From Desulfobacteraceae bacterium (GTDB lineage: Bacteria > Desulfobacterota > DSM-4660 > Desulfatiglandales > Desulfatiglandaceae): a DNA stretch of 6,230 nt. A program made the translations under genes and the position numbers. Positions 1 through 4,673 of this stretch are shown in pieces (within the stretch, counting starts at the first letter, position 1; each line of letters starts with the position of its first letter). Under the pieces are notes generated by a model. That model did not search any database. It was not told the DNA's origin and was given only the letters and a program-made list of their open reading frames with translations. The DNA lies in contig JABMQV010000547.1 in the NCBI GenBank assembly GCA_013203065.1, positions 1 to 6,230 of the forward strand, given 5' to 3'.

Positions 1-83
1 TGAGTGCAACTGCACCTCGCCTCGGAAAAAATTCCACGCACCCTCACCCTTTCATACCCGACATTTCTTTTCAACCTTTGGGT

Positions 84-1829
84 TTAAGCCATGTGGATAT
101 GTTTCCTTCCCGATTTACGGTTCCTATACCTGAGAGTTTCTTTCATATCAACTTCTTTTGTTGCAGGGTCCACAACAACGCCATACTTCTCCCTAGCCTC
201 TTCAACGGACACGTATTGGCTTATAACATCAAGATGCACGGCTTTGGCGTCTCTTTCAAAAGGATCACCATAGCCCCCGGCGCCAGCCAGGATTTGACTG
301 ACCAAATCTCCGGATTTCAGCTCATAGCACCCCTTTGAGTGGAGGACTTGCTCATTGGATCCCGGATTCAGAATTGTAATACCTGTAGAACCGGCTTTCC
401 CTCCAAACAAGCCAAAAGGCGGATAACGTTGCCTGTCCGTGAGATTGGAAAACTGAATATCGTTTTCTAAAACGCGCACATCACGGCGAATAGCGCATCC
501 TCCCCTGTACTGGCCTGATCCGGCAGAATCCTGAACTATCTCAAATCTTTCAATACGCAGGGGATAGTTTGTCTCAAAAACCTCTACGGGGATATTGCTT
601 ATGTTAAAGGCAGATACCATTGCTTCACAGCCGTCTTTGTTGCTTCTGGCCCCAAACCCTCCCACCACAATCTCATAGCACACAAAATGTTTTCCTGTAC
701 GCGAGTTGAAGCCACCGAAATTGGGATTTGCCCAATGGGAGGCCGCTGTAATTACCTTATCAGGAATGGCCTGACTGAGGGCGCCCATCACGACTTCAAA
801 GAGTCTTTGATTAACAATGGCCCTTCCTCCCACGGCAGTGGGAAACCGGGGATTGAAAAAGGACCCTTCCGGAGCAACTACTTTTATCGGTCGAATGCAT
901 CCTTCATTTTGCGGGATGTAAGGGTCTGTGAGACATTTGATGGCAAAAAAACAATATGCATACGTATAATTGAGAACACTATTTAAAGCGGAACGCGTTT
1001 GAGGACTGCTCCCTGAAAAGTCAATAATGATATCACTCCCCTTTACCTCCACCGTCACATGTACCTTTATTGGAGACGTATCTCGGCCCGAATCATCAAA
1101 ATAGTCAGTGAAGGTATAGCTCCCATCCGGAATTTTTTCTATGGCGGCGCGGATTGCTTCTTCTGAACGGGAAATAATCACATCCATACAGTCCTTTACA
1201 ACGCCTAATCCATATGTCTCAATGAGCGATGAAAGCCTTCTCTCTCCTACTCGATTGGCATTTGCCTGGGCCATTAAATCACCCTTTACGACATCGGGAA
1301 CCCTCACATTGCCTGTTATTAACTTCAATACGTCTTCCTGTATCTCACCCTCTTTGACTAATTTGACGGGAAGTATCCTGATTCCTTCCTGAAACACATC
1401 ATTAACATTTTCCACTGCCTGCGAGCCTGGGGCCCCACCCCCCACATCCACGTGATGGGCGCAATTAACGGCAAAGGCAACAAGCTTGTTTTGGTGGAAT
1501 ATGGGAGCAACACAAAAGCAATCAGGATAGTGGCCAGAGCCGAGATAGGAATCATTAAGAATGATCACATCACCCGGCTTCATTTCTTCCGGGGGGTATT
1601 CTGAGATCACGTGCTTAACGACAAAGGGCATGGATCCAAGATGGCCCGGGCTAAAATCTCCCTGGGCAATGAGTCTGCCTTTTTCATCAAAAAGACCTAC
1701 TGAAAAATCCTCAGCCTCACGGACTGCCAAAGAGTAAGCCGTTTTCTTTAGAGTGGCCCCCATCTCCTCCGCAACGGATCGGACTCCTCCCCAAACGACC
1801 CCTAAAGTAATTGGATCTATTTCAATCAT
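84..1829 (-). CDS. hyuB: Hydantoinase B / oxoprolinase family subunit (HyuB-like; also homologous to acetone carboxylase alpha)
   Basis: 581 residues, about the usual length for stand-alone HyuB proteins. The N-terminus (IDPITLGVVWGGV) is the normal family start. Family motifs follow in order: EAEDFSVGLFDEKGRLIAQ (about 38-56), HLGSMP (63-68), GDVIILNDSYLGSGHYPD (86-103), and the His-His-x-Asp-x-Gly-Gly cluster at 125-131, which lies in the region that binds metal in relatives. NANRVGERR comes near 190-200, GLFGGKAG near the C-terminal third, and the closing AGGYGDP motif about 60 residues before the end. In this superfamily the B subunit works with an ATP-using A subunit, either to hydrolyse a cyclic amide (hydantoin, 5-oxoproline) or to carboxylate a ketone (acetone, acetophenone); the proteins are normally cytoplasmic. 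The start lies 4 nt after the hyuA stop with only a weak GGGTGAT ribosome site, so translational coupling is likely. The family is certain; the substrate is not, and none of the visible motifs separates hydrolase from carboxylase. Confidence 0.93.
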   Translation of the reverse strand: MIEIDPITLGVVWGGVRSVAEEMGATLKKTAYSLAVREAEDFSVGLFDEKGRLIAQGDFSPGHLGSMPFVVKHVISEYPPEEMKPGDVIILNDSYLGSGHYPDCFCVAPIFHQNKLVAFAVNCAHHVDVGGGAPGSQAVENVNDVFQEGIRILPVKLVKEGEIQEDVLKLITGNVRVPDVVKGDLMAQANANRVGERRLSSLIETYGLGVVKDCMDVIISRSEEAIRAAIEKIPDGSYTFTDYFDDSGRDTSPIKVHVTVEVKGSDIIIDFSGSSPQTRSALNSVLNYTYAYCFFAIKCLTDPYIPQNEGCIRPIKVVAPEGSFFNPRFPTAVGGRAIVNQRLFEVVMGALSQAIPDKVITAASHWANPNFGGFNSRTGKHFVCYEIVVGGFGARSNKDGCEAMVSAFNISNIPVEVFETNYPLRIERFEIVQDSAGSGQYRGGCAIRRDVRVLENDIQFSNLTDRQRYPPFGLFGGKAGSTGITILNPGSNEQVLHSKGCYELKSGDLVSQILAGAGGYGDPFERDAKAVHLDVISQYVSVEEAREKYGVVVDPATKEVDMKETLRYRNRKSGRKHIHMA

Positions 1830-1833
1830 ACCA

Positions 1834-3915
1834 TCACCCGTGTACTTGAGTTTCCACCATTAGATTGCAGTACTCGTCCACATATCCACGATCGCCGGGC
1901 AACATTAACGTTGTGGACTCCCTCTCTTCAACAACAGCAGGCCCCGATAAAACGAAATTTGGCGGAAGCTTATACCTGTCGTAAATGGTGCACTCCACAA
2001 ACCCTTTGGCTTCCGGGAAAAAAACCTTTCTTGTCCCCTTGATGGCAGCATCAGCATTATCTTCCGATATATTGTATCTCTTCAACTTGATCGTCGGGGG
2101 GGGACAATAGGCGGTCACTCTCCAGTTTACAGCCTCAATGGGTTGTGATTCATCGCAGTAGCCAAAGATATCGTAATAGAGCCTGTTGAAAGTTGTTTTG
2201 ATTTCCTCCAAATCATTCTCTTTGAGATTCCCGCCCGGAAGGGGTACGTTGATTTGATGGCCTTGCCCCATATAACGCATGTCTGCCGTCCTAAAGAAAA
2301 AATGCTCTCCTCTAGCCTTTGCTTCTTTCAGAACCGCGTCGCCCTTTGCTTCCATTTTAGAGAACAGATGGTTCACACGTTCCAGGATTTCTTGATTAAG
2401 AGATAAGATGTGGGGATCATTAAAATCGAATGAAAGCCCTGCTACCAACAAACCTATCGCAGAAGTAACACCAGCTGCAGTGGGAATAAAAACCCTGGAT
2501 ATTCCTAATTCTCTAGCGATCCTTGAACCGTGAAGTGGGCCCGCTCCGCCAAAAACAACAAGGGGAAGTCTCCTCGGATCTCTCCCTCTCTCTATTGATA
2601 TGATCCGGGTCGCTGCAGCCATATTCTTGTTCACCATATCGTGGATACCCCATGCAGCCCGTGTTAGATCCAATCCAAGGGGCTTTGCTATCTTTTCTTC
2701 AATTGACTTTTGGGCGGCACTCACATTTAGTGCCATTCTTCCTCCCAGAAAATAATCGGGGTTCATATAACCGAGGATAAGGTTGGCATCTGTGACGGTA
2801 GGTAGGAGTCCTCCGAGGCCGTAGCTAGCTGGACCCGGCTCTGCGCCAGCGCTCTCCGGTCCAACAGAAATGACTCCCATTTTTAGGGAGGCAACACTGC
2901 CGCCCCCCGCGCCAATCTCAATTAAGTCCAGAGCCGGAATCATAAGGGGGAGCCCGCTTCCTGGTTTCAACTTGATCTTATCTGCTTCGAATTTGTTGGT
3001 GATTCTGGGCCGACCCTTTTCGATGAGGGCCAGTTTCGCAGTAGTCCCACCCATATCAAAGGAAATGAGATCCTTTTGTCCAATGAGATCCCCATAAAAG
3101 GCGGCCATAAGGGCACCCGCAGCAGGCCCCGCCTCAATCATGTAAACGGGGAAACGGATCATCTCATCTATGGTGGTAATTCCCCCATTGGATTTCATGA
3201 TATAGATTGTGCGTGTGTATCCCTTCTTGGCGAGACCTGTTATGAGATTCTCTAAATAGAGCTTGACCTCTGGCATGACGTAAGCGTTGATGGCGGTAGT
3301 ATTTGTCCTTTCGTATTCACCAATCTGAGGTGCAATCTCGGAAGAAAGGGAAATCATCGTGCCCGGTGACATCTCCTCAATAATCTCTTTGATCTTCTTC
3401 TCATGGGATGGGTTTATATGAGAATGGAGAAGACTGACACAAATACTCTTTACCCCTTCTTTAATGAGGTCATTTATATGGGATTTGACTTCCATTTCGT
3501 CTAGCTCTTTCAAAACCGAACCGTCGAAGCAAATCCTTTCATTGACTTCTCTAATAGAATAACGGGGAATAATAGGTTTTGGCTTCTCTATTGACAAATC
3601 ATAAAGATCGTATCTCCTCTGCCTTTGAATTCCCAGAATGTCCCTGAAGCCTTTGGTTGCCAAAATGGCGGTATCATCCTCTTTTGTCCTTTCCAATAAT
3701 GTATTTGTGGCCAGGGTGGAGGCATGGACGATCTGAGAGATATCTTTAAACTCGATGGCATTGTCTTCAAACAACATATCAATGCCCTTTGTAAAGCCCA
3801 TGGAAGGATCCTGAGTGGTGGTGGGGTATTTGGCAATAGATAGTTCACCCGTCTCTTCATCAACCATGACTAGGTCTGTAAAAGTGCCCCCGATGTCGGC
3901 CCCAATCTTCCACAT
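1834..3915 (-). CDS. hyuA: Hydantoinase A / oxoprolinase family subunit (HyuA-like; also homologous to acetone carboxylase beta)
   Basis: 693 residues from the preferred start, normal for HyuA. The N-terminal Hydant_A_N domain opens with the nucleotide-binding motif DIGGTFTD (7-14) and has HASTLATNTLLERT at 64-77. The central ATPase-like core has the second phosphate motif FDMGGTTAK (286-294), then GAGGGS (335-340), VGPESAGAEPGPASYG (351-366) and TVTDANLILG (373-382). A GGAGPLHG motif and the C-terminal domain follow. In characterised relatives this subunit uses ATP to activate the substrate by phosphorylation for the partner HyuB. I chose the ATG at 3915 because GGGAGGT sits 7 nt upstream and the family usually starts a few residues before DIGGTFTD. 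An in-frame ATG at 3957 would add 14 residues (MASDSLVPQREVSD) and has its own weaker AGGA site. hyuB follows after 4 nt, so the two form one operon. The protein is intact. Whether it serves a hydantoinase, an oxoprolinase or a ketone carboxylase cannot be decided here. Confidence 0.93.
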   Translation of the reverse strand: MWKIGADIGGTFTDLVMVDEETGELSIAKYPTTTQDPSMGFTKGIDMLFEDNAIEFKDISQIVHASTLATNTLLERTKEDDTAILATKGFRDILGIQRQRRYDLYDLSIEKPKPIIPRYSIREVNERICFDGSVLKELDEMEVKSHINDLIKEGVKSICVSLLHSHINPSHEKKIKEIIEEMSPGTMISLSSEIAPQIGEYERTNTTAINAYVMPEVKLYLENLITGLAKKGYTRTIYIMKSNGGITTIDEMIRFPVYMIEAGPAAGALMAAFYGDLIGQKDLISFDMGGTTAKLALIEKGRPRITNKFEADKIKLKPGSGLPLMIPALDLIEIGAGGGSVASLKMGVISVGPESAGAEPGPASYGLGGLLPTVTDANLILGYMNPDYFLGGRMALNVSAAQKSIEEKIAKPLGLDLTRAAWGIHDMVNKNMAAATRIISIERGRDPRRLPLVVFGGAGPLHGSRIARELGISRVFIPTAAGVTSAIGLLVAGLSFDFNDPHILSLNQEILERVNHLFSKMEAKGDAVLKEAKARGEHFFFRTADMRYMGQGHQINVPLPGGNLKENDLEEIKTTFNRLYYDIFGYCDESQPIEAVNWRVTAYCPPPTIKLKRYNISEDNADAAIKGTRKVFFPEAKGFVECTIYDRYKLPPNFVLSGPAVVEERESTTLMLPGDRGYVDEYCNLMVETQVHG

Positions 3916-3922
3916 ATCAGAA

Positions 3923-3929
3923 ACCTCCC
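3923..3929 (-). promoter_or_regulatory. Ribosome binding site deciding the hyuA start
   Basis: On the minus strand GGGAGGT lies 7 nt before the ATG at 3915. It is a near-complete anti-16S match at ideal spacing. The competing upstream ATG at 3957 has only AGGA, also 7 nt away. This site favours the shorter, 693-residue HyuA. Confidence 0.65.
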
Positions 3930-3984
3930 GCTGTGGAACTAAAGAATCACTTGCCATGCTACTGTCCTAAACGCCCTTTACAGC

Positions 3985-4203
3985 ATGACGAAATTCGATG
4001 ACATCTTGGCAAACTGGAAATCTGCGTATTGTCAAGCATTCAAAGGCCGACCTGATAATCCATCCGCCACGCTGAGCAATATCAAAGAAAAAGGCCTTCC
4101 TGTTATGGCCAGTCAGACATACGATACCTTCCTGAAAGATAGACAAAACAGGGGCCATGAATTTCGAATAAGGGCTTACCAATCTATCATAGACGATATG
4201 TGA
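3985..4203 (+). CDS. Doubtful small ORF, 72 aa, unknown function
   Basis: An ATG-to-TGA frame of 72 codons lies in the divergent gap between hyuA and the mutase gene. The product is hydrophilic and mixed-charge (begins MTKFDDILANWKSAY, ends RIRAYQSIIDDM), with no signal peptide or membrane segment and probably a helical C-terminal half. Codon choice is balanced and unlike random AT-rich DNA, which argues for coding, either now or in the past. Against it, no Shine-Dalgarno sequence precedes the ATG, and the open frame extends upstream without a stop to about 3943, inside the 5' end of hyuA. It could therefore be a remnant of a longer gene rather than a live one. A minus-strand frame over the same bases (3967-4209) looks less protein-like. 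I do not recognise the family. The stretch FRIRAY recalls the N-terminal helix-hairpin region of PolX-type polymerases, but that is too short to use. Confidence 0.3.
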   Translation: MTKFDDILANWKSAYCQAFKGRPDNPSATLSNIKEKGLPVMASQTYDTFLKDRQNRGHEFRIRAYQSIIDDM

Positions 4204-4290
4204 AAGCAAATATCATTTTGTGAGTGGTCAAAGCATTCTTCGAATAAATTTTGTGTACTTGAAGCATCGCTTTTCTACGAGCAATTTCAC

Positions 4291-4319
4291 TTGACAAGAT
4301 TTGGATGGAATTCTACTAT
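4291..4319 (+). promoter_or_regulatory. Candidate sigma70-type promoter for the mutase gene
   Basis: A perfect -35 hexamer TTGACA (4291-4296) is followed after 17 nt by TACTAT (4314-4319), which keeps the important T1, A2, A5 and T6 of the -10 consensus. TATTAT at 4317-4322 is a better hexamer but at 20-nt spacing. Transcription would begin near 4326, giving a leader of roughly 350 nt before the mutase ATG. This is the best promoter match I found in the window, but it is unproven. Confidence 0.5.
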
Positions 4320-4351
4320 TATACTACAATATCTCAACAGTTTCCGTAGAG

Positions 4352-4372
4352 ATGAGTGGTCACGATACTCAT
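4352..4372. repeat. Inverted repeat, 6-bp arms with 9-nt spacer; possible operator
   Basis: ATGAGT (4352-4357) and its exact complement ACTCAT (4367-4372) flank a 9-nt spacer. The element lies about 30-45 nt downstream of the predicted transcription start, where a bound repressor could block elongation. Its left part overlaps the second copy of the decamer TGAGTGGTCA, also present at 4221-4230 upstream of the promoter. Two such copies around a promoter could be paired regulator sites, but a 10-nt match by chance is possible. Confidence 0.3.
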
Positions 4373-4421
4373 ATCGCCTGCTTAACATCAACACTGATTC
4401 GACATAATATTCCGACACGTG

Positions 4422-4456
4422 TGAACAGGCTCTTGAACAGGTGTATTGGAAACAGG
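4422..4456 (+). repeat. Short direct repeats TGAACAGG
   Basis: TGAACAGG occurs at 4422-4429 and 4434-4441 (12-nt step), and a weaker copy GAAACAGG follows at 4449-4456. The array abuts the 8-bp palindrome ACACGTGT at 4415-4422. Role unknown; it could be iterated regulator half-sites or chance low-complexity repetition. Confidence 0.3.
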
Positions 4457-4500
4457 ATAACGATTCTTGGACGTCAAATTGTAATGAAACTGAAAGCAAC

Positions 4501-4521
4501 TTATCACAGGTGATAATTTTT
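4501..4521 (+). repeat. Perfect 16-bp palindromic element followed by T5
   Basis: TTATCAC and GTGATAA are exact complements separated by AG (4501-4516), and five T residues follow (4517-4521). As DNA it looks like a dimeric transcription-factor operator. As RNA it would form a 6-bp, mostly A-U stem with a 4-nt loop before a short U tract, a weak terminator or attenuator. It lies about 175 nt after the predicted transcription start and 150 nt before the mutase gene. The operator reading seems the more likely. Confidence 0.4.
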
Positions 4522-4544
4522 GAATCTACGCCTGTTCCCCTCAT

Positions 4545-4554
4545 GTGTCGACAC
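4545..4554. repeat. 10-bp perfect palindrome GTGTCGACAC
   Basis: A self-complementary decamer that does not extend further on either side. It sits 28 nt after the 16-bp palindrome in the mutase leader. It may be a regulator half-pair or chance; no known regulator site is claimed. Confidence 0.2.
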
Positions 4555-4646
4555 TGGTGATATTGCCCTATTCAGGAATGCCGCAGAGCGAATCCAGATC
4601 AGGCAATCTCCTATGGCTACACTGAGAGGTCGGTGGACGTGGGTTA

Positions 4647-4668
4647 CCCGTTTAATCGGGAAAGGGGG
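4647..4668 (+). promoter_or_regulatory. Mutase ribosome binding site with small upstream hairpin
   Basis: AAAGGGGG (4661-4668) ends 5 nt before the ATG at 4674 and is the likely Shine-Dalgarno sequence. Directly before it CCCG (4647-4650) can pair with CGGG (4657-4660) over a 6-nt loop. An ATG at 4670 in another frame meets a stop after five codons, so it is not the gene start. An in-frame stop at 4653-4655 rules out any earlier start. Confidence 0.55.
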
Positions 4669-4673
4669 TATGT

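Larger units (their letters stand above)
4204..4673. other. Gene-poor divergent intergenic region / mutase leader
   Basis: These 470 nt have no convincing gene. The short frames inside it (plus 4301-4513, minus 4287-4544) lack ribosome sites, have implausible compositions and overlap each other. The region is visibly more AT-rich than its flanks in the first half. It contains a promoter candidate, a run of inverted and direct repeats listed separately, and finally the mutase ribosome site. No tRNA, CRISPR or insertion-sequence end was seen, and I found no cobalamin riboswitch core. The decamer TGAGTGGTCA occurs twice, at 4221-4230 and 4353-4362. Confidence 0.6.

Noticed and set aside
4..15. 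GTGCAACTGCAC near-palindrome at the left edge as a terminator
   Set aside because: Only 5-bp arms with a 2-nt centre and no T run on either side.
4030..4035. Minus-strand TTGACA as a hyuA promoter
   Set aside because: No acceptable -10 hexamer occurs 16-18 nt downstream on the minus strand (TTGCCA at best), so the hyuA promoter remains unidentified.
4318..4323. Minus-strand TATAAT as a leftward -10 element
   Set aside because: The base match is perfect, but the sequence 17 nt upstream (CGGAAA) is a poor -35, and the hexamer overlaps the better plus-strand promoter.
4301..4513. Plus-strand 70-codon frame in the intergenic region
   Set aside because: No ribosome site, unlikely amino acid composition, overlaps the promoter and repeats, and competes with another frame on the other strand.
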